From: Myrica gale
Lineage: Eukaryota; Streptophyta; Magnoliopsida; Fagales; Myricaceae
Length of the DNA: 64,000 nt
Reading direction: 5' to 3'
NCBI GenBank assembly: GCA_963930655.1
Contig: OZ005603.1
Coordinates: 18,003,001 to 18,067,000, forward strand
Positions 12,386-24,724 of this stretch are shown in pieces (the stretch's first letter is position 1; every line of letters starts with the position of its first letter). A model generated the notes under the pieces. It ran no database searches, was not told the origin of the DNA, and worked only from the letters and a program-made list of their open reading frames with translations. The translations under genes and the position numbers were made by a program.

Positions 12386-15242
12386 TTAAGTTTATAATAT
12401 GAGATTAGTAGTGCTAATCTTCATTAATTTTACTAAGTAACTAGAATATGTAAACAAACCAAATTAGAGTGTTTTCAACCAAATGAACTAAATGGTTGAA
12501 CTAAGCATTAAATATGGAATTCAAATGTGTGGTGGAGGATAAATTTCGTGCAAGACAAAGGGGACAAAGGGGAGACAAAACTGAAAAGTTGAAAAAAGGT
12601 GAAGGAAAGGTGAAATATTTCCCCTTGGCCGGATTTGTGTCCAAATTCACTCCATTTTGTCTATTGTGGGAAGTCTTGCACGACCAATTCACTTCACACA
12701 CACTTAATTCACTTTCATTTGGGTCCTTTGGTCGTGCAACATAAGCCAAAAAAGAAGAAGAAACCCGAACCAAGAGAGAAAGGGGGAGGAAGAAAGAGAC
12801 TTGTGTGAACCGAACCCTTTGAACCCCCAAGGTGTGATTTAAAGCTTGGATTCAAGAGTGTTTCGTGTAAGGAGAAAGGAGAAGAAGGAATAGAAGGCAA
12901 AAGGGAGGCTTGCAAGAAGAAGAGAAGAAGGAAAACACAAAAGATAACCAAGGTAACAAAGATCTTGTTTCCTTCTTGCTGGCCGAACTCTCTTGTGTAT
13001 AGATCTTAGAGTTTGAGTTGTGTTATGCTTGGATATGGTGAGATCTGGAATGATTAAGAACCTTAGGTTGTTTAGTAGGTGAAGGAGAGGAGAAGCTTGT
13101 CACGCCCCGAACGCTAGCTAAACGAGGCTAATGACAGCCGCGAGCATTCCCAGCATGGGACGCTCAATCGCACTTACTACTATACTTGCAGCGGAAATGA
13201 CATTGATGCTTCAATGTTAAAAAGAAGCCTTATAATGCTAGCGTATAACGTACATAAGAACATACTTTCCATCGATAACTCAAGGTAGTTAAAACATAGT
13301 CTCAAAATATCAGCCAGTTTAAAACCTTAACTTACTAAGCCAAATAAAACCCATGACCACCACATCACGGAGGCTCATGCCGGCTTTTACAAAAAAAAAC
13401 TAGATCTTCTCTAACGTTAGCAAACAAGAGAGACATTTCATCAACCCTTCTCCTAGGGTTCAAGGTCCTCTTCTTAAGATTCCACCTCTGGAACATCATC
13501 TGGAATGATACAATTTAAAACTGTGAGTCGAAAGACTCAGTAAGGAATTATAGCTAAAAACATGGGTTTGAAATCGTAAGCATGCACTTGAACTTGAAAT
13601 CATAGTCATGTAAACATAATGCGATGCATGCCTGATCATGAGTCGTGATGCATGTATATGCCTCATGTCGCATATGCACATGCACTTGCTTTTGAAAACA
13701 TCATTCGTACTTATAAAGCTCTTGCTTTGGAAAATCTTATGGGCTACTTGAGCTCCATTTACCCCTGGTATCATCAGGGTTGTGCGTTCCCGTTGGAACT
13801 GTCCCCTATTTCCCTTGGGGACCTTACATATGGTCGAGCTAGCACACCTTCTCAATGTCCTTCAGTGGCTAGACACGACTCTTGGAGGTTCACACCTTCT
13901 TGCAAGCATCCTTCAGTGTGATTGCACATACCTCCCGGACTACCCATCCTTCTTGCAAGCATCCTTTGGTATGGGTGTCCTAGGTGACATCCACCCTTCT
14001 CGTAAACGTCCTTCGGTATGGATGCACCTTCTTGACTTGGTACGGTACCGACCGACTTGGGTTCGTTAATTAACTTGTCATAAAACTCGTCATAAAGTAG
14101 CATAAAAATGGTACTTCCATTTGCATAAAAATGTCTCATTTCTAATGAGGAAAATGAATGCAAATGATCATGATGCATTCATGTCGTGCTTGATAGTGTC
14201 ATGCTTGATATATCATACTTGATATGCTTATTCATAAACATTCTTCATGCAGTGTATCATTCCAGTTTTGTAAAGGTTTTTCACTTACCTTTGCTTGCTT
14301 GAGTATCGAACGTCTCGTTACCTACAATGAGTCGTACTATTGTTATTCATAGGTTTACTAAACGTATAGAGTAATCAATACATTACAATCATCCAAGGTA
14401 TGACTTAAAATCTTTCCTTGTCCTAGGCCTTCAATCTAGGATCCACTCAATATCAAGAGATAACTACAAATGCATCAAAACACACTCTCTATTCCAGCTC
14501 TGAAATCTGCTTATGTAATTACCAGAAATCACAATAATCTTTCTAGCCCTCCAATTTCCAACAACCAAAACCGAATCTCTACATGTCACAACCAACATCC
14601 AAGGCTAACTTAACATTTCCTAGTAGCAACCATCCTCTTACCTTCCTCCCATTTTTTACAACCTCAACTCAAAGTTTACAACCAACCGTGGTTCCATGTT
14701 CATCACGTTAACACCATTGCGTTTACCCATTTCTCTTGGGCTTTACCAAACACCTAGTGTATATTATTGGTCCTCTTGCCTATTTTTCTCCAGATCTGAA
14801 CCTATCTCTCACACTTAGGGCTTAGTGGTCCTCAATATGACTAGCATACATACAACCTAATGCACCAACCCCTGAGTTCGGCCCTACTTGCTAGATTTAG
14901 GTTTCAATCCTCTCTTAGGCCTTTTATCAAACACCTAGAGCACCAAACCAATTCTCAAGAACCCTAATTTCGGAATGTAGTTATATGTGTCGACACCATC
15001 ACTCAAGGTGTTCCCATGTTCTCATGTAAAAATATATGCTACACTTAAACACTTACAAGATCTACCTTGAACATGCATAGATCCACACTAAACATCCATG
15101 AATCACAAGGAGAAAAACTACTTAGACAACCCACCATCAAACCACAACCAAACAACAAGAGAAAACAAGAACACCGCCAAACCACAACCAATCAACAACC
15201 CACAACCAACCCACAAGAGAAAACAATAAGGAAATAGAGAGA

Positions 15243-15263
15243 AAGAGAGAGAGAGAGAGAGAG
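15243..15263. repeat. GA microsatellite in F2
   Basis: A GA run inside a purine-rich stretch; R3 has a comparable GAA-rich stretch at about 25243-25300. Confidence 0.7.
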
Positions 15264-15540
15264 TAGGATGATTTTCGGCCAGCAAGGATTTGTACCTTGC
15301 TTCTCTCCTCTCCCTCCTTCTTTTCTTCTCCTTTCTCCTTCTCCTTCTTCTCCTTCTTCCTTCTTCGGGTGGGTGATTTAGGGCAAGGGAAAACGAAAAG
15401 GCTGAAGAGAGAGGGGAAAAATGAAGTGTTCGGCAAAGGGGGAGAGAGTAATAGGCGTAAAAATGGTTGGGGAAAAGACAAGTTTGCCCTCCCCCTTCTT
15501 CATGAATTCCACCTCACGTATTTTCAATCCGGTAAAATTT

Positions 15541-16015
15541 CGGAATATAGTTATATGTGTCGACACCATCACTCAAGGTGTCGACACTTACAACACATTT
15601 AGTAAGATGTGTCGACACCATCACTCAAGGTGTCGACACTTCCAACACTTAGCCAAAGTGGGAAAAATGTAAACTCTTGGGTTTTAGTTAGATGTGTCGA
15701 CACCATCACTCAAGGTGTCGACACTTCCATCACTTGGTCAAAATCCACGGGAGTTCTGGAAAAAGGCGAACTCTCGGGTTTCAGTTGGATGTGTCGACAC
15801 CATCACTCAAGGTGTCGACACTTCCATCACTTGGTCAAAATCCACGGGAGTTCTGGAAAAAGGCGAACTCTCGGGTATCGGTCTAATGTGTCGACACTAT
15901 GACCCAAGGTGTCGACACTTACAACACTTAGTCAAAATTCACTTTGGGCTCCAGAAAAGGTAAACTTTCGGGTGTTAGTTTAATGTGTCGACACTATGCT
16001 CCAATGTGTCGACAT
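15541..16015. repeat. GTGTCGACAC tandem array in F2
   Basis: About five to six units of 50-105 bp. Most begin with a hairpin: GTGTCGACACC, nine bases, then GGTGTCGACAC, so two 10-bp palindromes are nested in an 11-bp inverted repeat. Later units lose the perfect outer arms. Part of the first unit is also duplicated upstream at about 14970-15010. Spacers such as TTCCAACACTTAG resemble those of the copia I array (TTCAACACTTAG at about 10166). Confidence 0.9.
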
Positions 16016-18427
16016 TTACCTCAAAAATCACCAATTAAAACATACCTATATCCTGAGGAAAATCATAGCAAAATCTCTCTCCTTTACAACGACATAAGTA
16101 AATTCGGGATCTCACAAAGCTTGCAAAGGAACAAAGAGAAGGAAGAAGGAACAACAAGGTAGTGACCGAACCACCATTTTTCTTGATTGGCCGAAACTGG
16201 TTGTGAATGGATCTTGATGTTGTTGAATCTTGCTAGATCTGGTAGTATTAAGATGTCTAAGGGTAGATCTAGCCATGTATATTCTAGATCTAGGGGTTTA
16301 TGTTGGAAAAATGCAAAGGGAGAACAATGTATGTTAAAGGATGTTGGATCTAAGCCTATGTTAGTTTGTAAGTTGTGAATCTCTTTAGATCTATGATTAT
16401 ATATGTGTTTGAATGTTAGATCTGGACATGTTATACATGAATGATGAAGGTGTGAAGTAAATGCATGATAAGATGGATTGTAGAGTGCAAAATATGCATG
16501 TTGTAATTTTTCTAAGTATGAAAAGGTGGTATTATGTGGTATGGCCGAATATAGTATACCTAGGTTTCGAAGATTAAATTTTGTGCATGATTGGATCTGG
16601 TCATTGGTCATGTTATATGCTGGATTATTGGCCTAATTCATGATAGATGATTATGTGATGTAAAGGATGCATGCAAGTTGAAAGAAACAAAAAGAAAACA
16701 TAATTATTGGATGAAATCATGTGCTGGCCGAATAGTGTAATTCATAGTATCTTATGTTTGTGCTTTGATTCTTAGATCCTAGGTTGTGAAATAGTTGAAT
16801 GGAGGATGGGATCACCCTTGGAGTTAATGTTGTGATTAAAGAGGCACATAAACTGGTGATAGCCGAATGTCATAAGAAATGAAACCCTAAGTGTAAGTTC
16901 TGGTAATTGGTTTATAATTGTTGTGATGGATAATTGAAATTAGTATATGGCTAATTGGAATAAATATTGAAGAACCGTAATCTTGTAATGAGAATATTCG
17001 AAACCCTAGTTGGGGTTAGTATCTCGGATTAATTGAGGTTTAAGGTCCAAATCAAGATTTAATCATGATTAAAGTTATTGATGGTTTAATGTAAGGTTTT
17101 AGGGGAGCACATGGGAGACTTAGTTTTAATCCTAATTTATTAATTGTTGATTAACCCTAATCGTGAATAGATATATAAATACATTGTAATAGAGTTTGAT
17201 TAAATAACCTAAGTTTTAAATATTATTAGTTAAAGAAAGAGTAAATAAAATATTTTTAATGATTAAAAAGAATTACAGTGATATATATATATATATTTGG
17301 TTGATAACCGATTTCAAAAATGGAAATGTTTAATTTATATGATTACGTACTATTTCTTAAGTCTAAGAAATATTTGAATTGCTTGTAGGCGATCTACGTG
17401 TCTTTACACACTACCAAGGAAGACCAAGTGTAAGTGGAATAGTAAGTGGAAACCGTAAGTGGTTCTTTTCAAAACTGGAATGACACACTGCATCATTTCA
17501 TGAACAAGCATGAGATTTTGATCAAGCATGACATGACATGTGCATTGCATGAATTTTTCTAAAGAGAATGTTTATGCAATGATTTTATGGAAAGATTATG
17601 AAATGTTTTATGAAACGATAAGTTACGTCAAGGGGCACTGGTCGGTACCGTACCATCAAGATGGACTCCCATACCGAAGGACGAATGCGAGAAGGATGGG
17701 TGAATCCAAGAGGCTGTGCAAACCACACTGAAGGACATTGAGAAGGTGTGGGCCTCCAAGGGTCATGTCTAGCCACTGAAGGACGAATGCGAGAAGGTGT
17801 GCTAGCTTGACCGTATGTAAGTCTCCAAGGGAAATCGGGGACGGTTCCAAAGGTAACGCACAACCCTGACTTCAGGGGTCAAATGGAGCGAGCCCACAGT
17901 AAGAGATACGAATAAGTGATATTCAAGGGCCAAGGGCCAATTTTATAAGCAAGTATGAAAGAAAGATTTTCAAGGGCCTGGGGCCGAAATCAAGCAAGAG
18001 CATATGCATATCCATGACATGCATGTGCATCACGAATCAAGTTCCTTTTTCATGATTATGCAAGTACAAGGTTTCTCCCTTACTGAGTCTTTTTGACTCA
18101 CGTTGTTTTTAAAATTGTGTCATTCCAGATGCCTCAGGTGAAGAGAGTCAGGAGGACTACCTGACTTAGAAGGACCAAGATGATGTTCATATTTTTGATA
18201 ATGGTGACATGATCGATGAGATCCGTCACTAGTTGGGTTTTAAAATATTATATATGTTTTGTATGCAAACTTAATAAGAACCCTGATTATGTAAGATTTA
18301 GCTCGAATCCCTCGCGATCTTGTATGTTTCCGCCGTAAGCACGTAAGTAAGAACGCTGGAGCTATCCGGGGGATAGCTCGCGGCTGTCACGGTCCCTGCG
18401 GGATGCCGTTCGGGGCGTGACAAAGAG

Positions 18428-19230
18428 ACTAGTGAGGGTCCAAGAAATTGGCACGCACCACTAGTACTCTTTCTATCTATTTTACAACCGGCATAATCTG
18501 CATCCGAGTATCCTTGCAAATTAAACTCAACACTCTTAGGATAAAACAAGCCAAGATTTTGAGTGCCAACAAGATATCTGAAAATACGTTTGATAGCTAG
18601 TAAATGAGATTCCTTTGGACATGATTGATATCTAGCACACATGCAAACAGTAAGCATTATGTCTGGTCTACTAGCGGTAAGATAGAGAAGTGAGCCAATC
18701 ATACCTCGGTATTTAGTTTGATCCACATCTTTACCTTTATCATCTTTTTCCAGTTTCATGGATGGACTCATGGGAGTACTCATAGGTTTTGAGTTTTCCA
18801 TGCAAAATTGCTTGAGAAGATCTTTAGTGTATTTTCCTTGATTGATGAAGATTCCCTCATTGCTTTGTTTTATTTGAAGGCCAAGGAAGTAATTTAATTC
18901 TCCCATGAGACTCATCTCGAATTCACCCTGCATAACTTGAGAGAAATCTTGACATAGAGATTCATTAGTAGACCCGAAAATAATGTCATCCACATATATT
19001 TGAACTATTAATAATTCATTGTCTTTTTCTTTAGTGAAGAGGGTAGTATCAATTTTACCTCTTGAGAAACCATTTTCAATGAGAAAGGAACTTAGTCTTT
19101 CATACCATGCTCGAGGTGCTTGTTTTAATCCATAGAGTGCTTTTGTGAGCTTGTACACATGATTTGAGAGATTTTCATCCTCAAATCCTGGTGGTTGCTC
19201 AACATAAACTTCCTTAGTGAGGAATCCATT
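18428..19230 (-). pseudogene. Copia I RT C-terminal half and RNase H N-terminal part
   Basis: Minus-strand frame from about 19210 to 18428. It shows LTKALYGLKQAPRAWY, then the catalytic YVDDIIFGS near 18990, GELNYFLGLQI, KYRGMIGSLLYL, RPDIM and then YSDADYAGC with DRKSTSG, which opens RNase H. The upstream RT frame (19230-19421) is joined only through a frameshift near 19230. The frame runs on into R2 sequence, giving a false tail. The YVDD and DADYAG catalytic residues are intact. Confidence 0.95.
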
Positions 19231-19484
19231 TAAAATGCACTTTTCACATCCATTTGAAATAATTTGAAATCTTTAAAGCAAGCGAAAGCGAGTAGCATGC
19301 AAATGGATTCTAAACGAGCAACGGGAGCAAAAGTTTCATCAAAATCTATTCCTTCTTCTTGATTGTAACCTTGGGCTAATAATCTTGCTTTGTTCCTTAC
19401 TACTACCCCGGATTCATCCATTTTGTTTCTAAAAACCCATTTTGTACCAATAACTGGATAATCCTTGGGTCTAGGAACTAGATG
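19230..19484 (-). pseudogene. Copia I RT N-terminal part
   Basis: Minus frame with GTKWVFRNK before MDESGVVVRNKARLLAQGY, then DFDETFAPVARLES and DVKSAF. This is the canonical copia RT start. It is separated from integrase by a stop at about 19482 and from the rest of RT by a frameshift near 19230. Confidence 0.93.
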
Positions 19485-20567
19485 TCATACTTGGTTTTTC
19501 TCAAATTGTTTTAGTTCATCTTCCATGGCATGGATCCAACTTTCATCATCTTTAGCCTCAGAAAATTTTTTTGGCTCAAGTTGAGAAAGTAAAGCAAGAT
19601 TATTGGCTTGAAGTACAGAGGATCTAGTTCTTACCCATTTTTTAACATTACCAATGATTTGTTGAGGTGGATGACTCTTGATGTATTTCCACGACTTTGG
19701 TAAGTCATTGTCATCGTGATGAGATTCCTCTTGAAGCTTTTGGGGTTCTACCTCTTTCACAATTGATTCTTCTTTGTCCATGTTGATAGTGAGTTGATCG
19801 ACTTCTTTGGTGAGATCTATAACATCCTCGTCATCATTCCTCACAAGATTGTTAGATTCATCAAAAACAACATGAACAGATTCTTCAACAACTAGAGTAC
19901 GTTTATTGAATACACGATATGCTTTACTAGAAGTTGAGTAGCCAAGAAATATACCTTCGTCGGCTTTCGCATCAAACTTACCCAAATTGTCCTTGTTGTT
20001 GTTTAGGACAAAACATTTACATCCAAATACATGAAAGTATTCAATGTTGGGTTTTCTATCATTCCATAGCTCATAAGGTGTTTTCTTGAGGATTGGTCTA
20101 ATCATGCATCGGTTCATAACATAGAAACTTGTGTTAACTGCTTCAGCCCAGAAGTAGTCAGGCAAGTGGTTTTCACAAAGCATGGTTCTAGCCATCTCTT
20201 CAAGGGTTATATTCTTCCTCTCTACAACACCATTTTGTTGAGGAGTTCTAGGAGCCGAGAAGTTATGGTTAATACCATTTTCATCACAGAATTTTTCAAA
20301 GGAGGAATTTTCAAATTCTCTTCCATGATCACTGCTTATGCTAGAAATAGCAAAACCTTTTTCATTTTGGATTTTCTTGCTAAGTTTTTCAAATGTATGA
20401 AATGCCTCATCCTTATGAGCCAAGAATATAACTCATGTAAATCTACTAAAGTCATCAACAACAACAAAGCCAAAACGTTTGCCACCCAAACTCAAGGTTC
20501 GGGTTGGACCAAATAAGTCCATGTGTAGAAGTTGAAGTGGTCTAGTAGTGGACACAATGTTTTTGGG
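19485..20567 (-). pseudogene. Copia I integrase
   Basis: Minus frame. The core reads LLHMDLFGPTRT at about 20520, SSDHGREFEN at about 20330 and NGVVERKN at about 20215, so the D, D and E of the integrase triad are visible. FLGYSTSSKAYRVFN follows, then an acidic linker. It inserts the cDNA into the genome. Stops lie near 20566 (before the core) and 20433 (TGA in place of the expected TGG), so the longest open part starts at 20423. Confidence 0.94.
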
Positions 20568-21165
20568 TTAAAAGGAGGTTTTGATTTGTTTGCCCTTTTG
20601 ACATGCTGTACAAATCTTATCTTTTTCAAAAGAAAGGTTAGGCAAACCCGAAACAAGATCCTTTTTAGCAAGTTTTGAAATCAAGTCCATGCTTGCATGA
20701 GCAAGCCTTCTATGCCACAACCAACTATCTTTGTCATTTAGAGCTGAAAGACATTTTATGTTTTCTGAAGAGATGCTCTCTAAATGAATAATAAACACAT
20801 TTTCAAATCTGTGTCCGACAAACAAAACTTTCTTGTTTTCAATGTTTTCGACAAGACACATAGATGATTCAAAAATGACTCGGTTTCCCTTGTCACACAA
20901 TTGACTAATACTAAGAAGGTTATGCTTTAAACCTTCGACAAGAAGAACATTATCAATTGAGGAATTGGGATACTTACCAATGCTTCCAACTCCGAGTATT
21001 TTACCTTTTCCATTGTCACCAAAAGTGACTGATCCTTTGTTTTTAGGACGGAAGGAATTGAACCATCTTTTCTCTCCGGTCATGTGCTTGGAGCATCCAC
21101 TATCAAGAATCCAATGGTCCTTGACATCTTCGGACTTCAAGCACACCTGTATAAAGAATTAATTC
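20568..21165 (-). pseudogene. Copia I protease and GAG-pre-integrase domain
   Basis: Minus frame 21146-20568. Protease: WILDSGCSKHMTG at about 21110 contains the catalytic D-S-G; ILGVGSIG follows. The pre-integrase zinc region reads LWHRRLAHASMDLI, with CTACQKGKQ close to the stop. A stop near 21159 separates it from gag. Confidence 0.94.
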
Positions 21166-21977
21166 TTGATCTTTGGTACCCAAATCTTTTTGGCTCCATT
21201 AGTATTAGAACTGATTTCTTTCATCTTGTCCTTACGGACCCACATAAATTTAATCCCACTAGAGGATTTCTTTCTAGTTTGGCAGACATGTGATATATGA
21301 CCAGATTTACCACAAAAGTTGCATAACATAAATGATGGAGATGATTTTGTGATCATGTAAGAGTAAGATTTTTGATCTTTAAAAGAATCATATCCAATAC
21401 CACTTTTATTGAAGCAACACCTTTGAGACCCAAGAAGAATGTCAAGGTTTTTCTTTCCTTGAGTAAACCTTGCAAGATCTTTTGTGAGAGAGTCAACCTT
21501 CATTTTCAAAGCTTCATTTTCAACAATCAAGGTATTTGACTCTCTTTGTAAAGGTTTTTCATTTTCTTGAGTAGTTCTTGCGAGATCATCTCTAAAAGAT
21601 ATAACTTGACTTTTCAAAATATCGTTCTCTTTAGCAATACTTTCAAAATTCTTTTTAAAAGAACTATATTTTGAAACCATTCTTTTAAATTCAATATATT
21701 GCTCATCAAAGGCATCTTGCAGTTCATCAAGTGTAAATGAATAAAGTAAATCTACCTCATCTTCATCTCCCTTTGCCATGAGACACAAGTTTGCAGCTTC
21801 TTCATCACTTTCGCTGCTGCTTTCATCAGATTCTCCCCATGCAGCCAAGAATGCTTTCTTCTTGTTTTTGAAGTCTTTTGACTTCTTGTGTATCTCGAGA
21901 TTGGGGCAATCCGACTTTATATGCCCGGGCTTCTTGCATCCAAAGCATATGATCTCATTCTTCTTGCTGCTATCACC
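21159..21977 (-). pseudogene. Copia I gag C-terminal region with two zinc knuckles
   Basis: Minus-strand frame. The first CCHC knuckle, CFGCKKPGHIKSDC, is at about 21940; an acidic stretch and a long helical, probably coiled-coil region follow (about 21770-21450); the second knuckle, CNFCGKSGHISHVC, is at about 21325. Zinc knuckles bind element RNA for packaging. A TAG near 21978 separates it from the N-terminal gag. Confidence 0.92.
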
Positions 21978-22648
21978 CTAGAAGTGAGTTTTCCTTGGAA
22001 ATCTTTTATCTCCTTGTTTCTTCCGAAAGAACTTCTTGAACTTCTTGGTGAATAGGGCGAATTCTTCATCCTCATCCTCAGAAGATTCATCTTCACTGGA
22101 GCATGTTGCTTTTAATGCTATGCCCCTTTTTCTTCTACCTTCATCCTCATCCTCCTTCACTTGGTTCATCTCATGTGTCATGAGAGATCCTATGAGCTCA
22201 GCCAAAGATAGCTTTGTCAAGTCTTTGGCTTCTTGAATTGCGGTGACTTTGAGTTCCCAACTCTTAGGAAGACACCTGAGGATCTTTCTCACCATTTCAA
22301 CATTAGTATACTCTTTACCAAGAGATTTTAATCCATTAATAATATCAGTAAAACGAGTAAACATAGAAGAAATGTTTTCATCAGATTTCATCTTGAACAA
22401 CTCATAATTGTGCACAACCATACTAATCTTGTTTTCTTTCACTTGATTAGTACCTTCGTGGGACACTTCTAGTTTATCCCAAATTTCTTTCGCGGTATCG
22501 CAACCGGAAATACGATTGAACTCGTTTGCATCGAGTGCACAGTATAGCACATTCATGGCTTTAGAGTTCAAAGACATTAGTTTGAGATCAGCATCATCAC
22601 AATCTTTTTCATCCTTCAGCTTACCTTCCTTGTCTCTAGGAAATCTAG
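21978..22648 (-). pseudogene. Copia I gag, central capsid region (DUF4219/UBN2-like)
   Basis: Minus frame beginning FPRDKEGKLKDE just inside the MITE, then MSLNSKAMNVLYCALD, ISGCDTAKEIWDKLEVSHEG and ELIGSLMTHEM. This is the typical copia capsid pattern. It joins in frame to the N-terminal gag when the MITE and one CTAG are removed. Confidence 0.93.
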
Positions 22649-22955
22649 GGTGATGTTCGTTTTGAGAAAAAATGTAGGATTTTAGAGAAGTTGTGAATTT
22701 TTATGTTGAATAGTATTTTATTGGTGTTTGTGTAAAGTGGAGAGAGAAATGATTTAATGTAATTGTTTAATAAAAAAAGTATTGGAGTTATGTGAAAAAG
22801 TATAGAGAGAGAAAATTTATGTTGAATAAAAAATTAAAAAATTGTTGGAGATTGTGTAAAATGTATTGGTTTTTGTGTTTGAATTATGAATATGTTCGGT
22901 GGTAGAATTGTGAAAATACTTAGAATCCTGAAAAAATGATGAAAACGAACATACC
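22649..22955. mobile_element. MITE in copia I gag (Tourist-like)
   Basis: 307 bp, AT-rich, non-coding, with terminal inverted repeats GGTGATGTTCGTTTT (left) and the complement of GGTATGTTCGTTTT (right). CTAG flanks both ends (22645-22648 and 22956-22959). Removing the insert and one CTAG restores the gag reading frame, so the insertion is proved. The ends resemble Tourist/Harbinger MITEs, whose target is three bases; here the duplication could be TAG or CTAG. Confidence 0.85.
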
Positions 22956-22959
22956 CTAG

Positions 22960-23113
22960 GACTCCTGGAGATAACTCTCCATAGTTCATAGTCTACGGCT
23001 TGGATGTAAATTATCATCCTTGCCTTCCAATAGTTATAGGCATTCCCTTTAAACAAAGGAGGTCGATTCGTCAACTGCCCTTCAGCCAAAGTGGTGCCAA
23101 CTAGGGTTGTCAT
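22960..23113 (-). pseudogene. Copia I gag N-terminus
   Basis: Starts at 23113 with MTTLVGTTLAEG, then NRPPLFKGNAYNYWKARM and YELWRVISRSPR, where the MITE interrupts. The start is the first ATG after the primer site, and the FKGxNYxxWK motif is the usual beginning of copia gag. Reading into the MITE gives a false tail. Confidence 0.93.
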
Positions 23114-23134
23114 GATAATGAGCTAGTAACCTCA

Positions 23135-23147
23135 GCTCCGATACCAA
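23135..23147 (-). other. Copia I primer binding site
   Basis: Minus-strand TTGGTATCGGAGC, one base after the 5' LTR. It matches the initiator-Met tRNA 3' end type (TGGTATCAGAGC) with one mismatch. Confidence 0.88.
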
Positions 23148-24017
23148 TTGTGAGTCTAAATGACAACCCAAGAGGGGGGGTGAAATGGGTTTTCAAAAAC
23201 TTTTGAAACCTTTTCAAACAAACCCATAAATGTTCTGATCTATATCTAGGAAAACTAGAGACTAGATCTATGCAAACAAAGATAACAACAACAATGAATA
23301 AACAAGAACAATCAAGTAATATCTGCAGAAGTAAAAGTGGAGGGTTAGAGAGATGACACTAGTATTTTTAGCTGGTTCGGCCAATCTCTTGCCTACGTCC
23401 ACTCCCAAGGCTATTGACTTCCTTGGGCTTCCTCCACTATTCTCCAAATGAATACACCTTAGCTTCCGGGGTGCTAAGGAACCGTTACAAAGCGTTTTCC
23501 GAGCTTACGCTTCAACTCGTTTCTCAAATCCCAAACCCTAGGGATTTCTTGTACTTCTCACAAGTAGGATACAGTGTTCACACAACACTAGGAAGGTTTA
23601 CAAGATTAGGGTATAGTGATTGAAGGCTCTCTAAGCCGGATGTACAAGTGGGTAGCTCAAGAAACTAAAGGGCTCTCTAAGCCAAATCTACAAATGAAAG
23701 AGCCTGAGTTTTGCTAGAAGAACGATCTTCTGAGAAAGCTTCTGGAGTTGCAAGATGAATCGCGAGCTTTCTAGATTGGAAACACTTCTCTGTTCTTTTT
23801 TTTTTTAGCTTGATCTCTCAAGAAATTAGGGCAAGTGTATTTCGCGTGAGAGATCTGTAGGAGTCTTTTTTTAACATTTTCAGAGATTTCTTCTATTTAT
23901 TCCCTCTTGGACATCAGGGGTCTTCTGGTAAAGATTTGGAGCCGTTGGAGGTCATTTGAGTCCTTTGGAGACGTTTTTAAGTGACTGTCGTAACTCCTGG
24001 ATCTGAGAAATCGAAGC

Positions 24018-24720
24018 ATGTGTCGACACCTTCCATGTATGTGTCGACACCTTGAAGATTTGCCTTTAAACTCACCTTCTGTTGTATGACCAATGTGTCG
24101 ACACTTATGTCCAATGTGTCGACACTTCCCTTCAATATGTTGACCCTTCAAATTTGTCTTGAAACCATCCATTCGGGTGTATGTGCAATGTGTCGACACT
24201 ATTCTCCCATATGTCGACACCATCAGCTTTGCCTGGAAATCTTCATTCTGTTGACAGTGCAATGTGTAGACACTTCTTGGTCTATGTGTCGACACCTTCA
24301 TCTTGGCTTGGGAACTTGCTTTCTGTTGAATGACCAATGTGTCGACACCTCTTCACTATGTGTCGACACCTTCACTTTCTGGTGTATGACCAATGTGTCG
24401 ACACTTATGTCCAATATGTCGACACTTCCCTTCAATATGTTGACCCTTCAAATTTGTCTTGAAACCATCCATTCGGGTGTATGTGCAATGTGTCGACACC
24501 TTCCATGTGTGTCGACACCTTGAAGATTTGCCTTGAAACTCACCTTCTGGTGTATGACCAATGTGTCGACACTTCCCTTCAATATGTTGACCCTTCAAAT
24601 TTGTCTTGAAACCATCCATTCGGGTGTATGTGCAATGTGTCGACACCATTCTCCCATGTGTCGACATCATCAGCTTTGCCTGGAAATCTTCATTCTGTTG
24701 ACAGTGCAATGTGTCGACAT
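24018..24720. repeat. GTGTCGACAC minisatellite in the copia I 5' LTR
   Basis: Same array as in the 3' LTR but with additional units. Several 60-100 bp blocks containing ATATGTTGACCC and GAAACCATCCATTCGGG are duplicated here and single or double in the 3' LTR, showing unit gain or loss after insertion. Confidence 0.88.
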
Positions 24721-24724
24721 TTTT

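Larger units (their letters stand above)
13098..16116 (+). mobile_element. F2: solo-LTR-like copy of subfamily II, inserted in R2
   Basis: Starts TGTCACGCCCCGAACG and ends TTCGGGATCTCACA. The TSD is AAGCT (13093-13097 and 16117-16121). 3019 bp. Its subterminal block is GCTAGCTAAACGAGGC rather than GCCATCCCGCAGGG; R3 shares this, defining a second subfamily. It is the youngest layer of the nest. It carries the GTGTCGACAC array near its 3' end. No coding domain seen. Confidence 0.88.
11756..18422 (-). mobile_element. R2: solo-LTR-like F/R copy inside copia I, itself split by F2
   Basis: Minus orientation, from TGTCACGCCCCG at 18422 to a decayed end at 11756 (plus strand TGTAAGACCCC). The TSD is AAGAG (11751-11755 and 18423-18427). 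Its own sequence is 11756-13097 plus 16117/16122-18422, about 3.65 kb. It belongs with F1 and F4 by its GACACA/TGTGTC arms (17473 and 18117 regions). It carries a TGGGCY cluster near its 3' end. The 175-residue minus frame at 16084-16611 crosses the F2/R2 junction and is not a gene. Confidence 0.87.

Noticed and set aside
15541..16015. CRISPR-like regular repeats
   Set aside because: Spacers are themselves repeated, units vary from 50 to 105 bp, and the context is a plant LTR.
16084..16611. 175-residue minus-strand frame
   Set aside because: Crosses the F2/R2 insertion junction; the homologous regions of F1 and F4 do not keep it.
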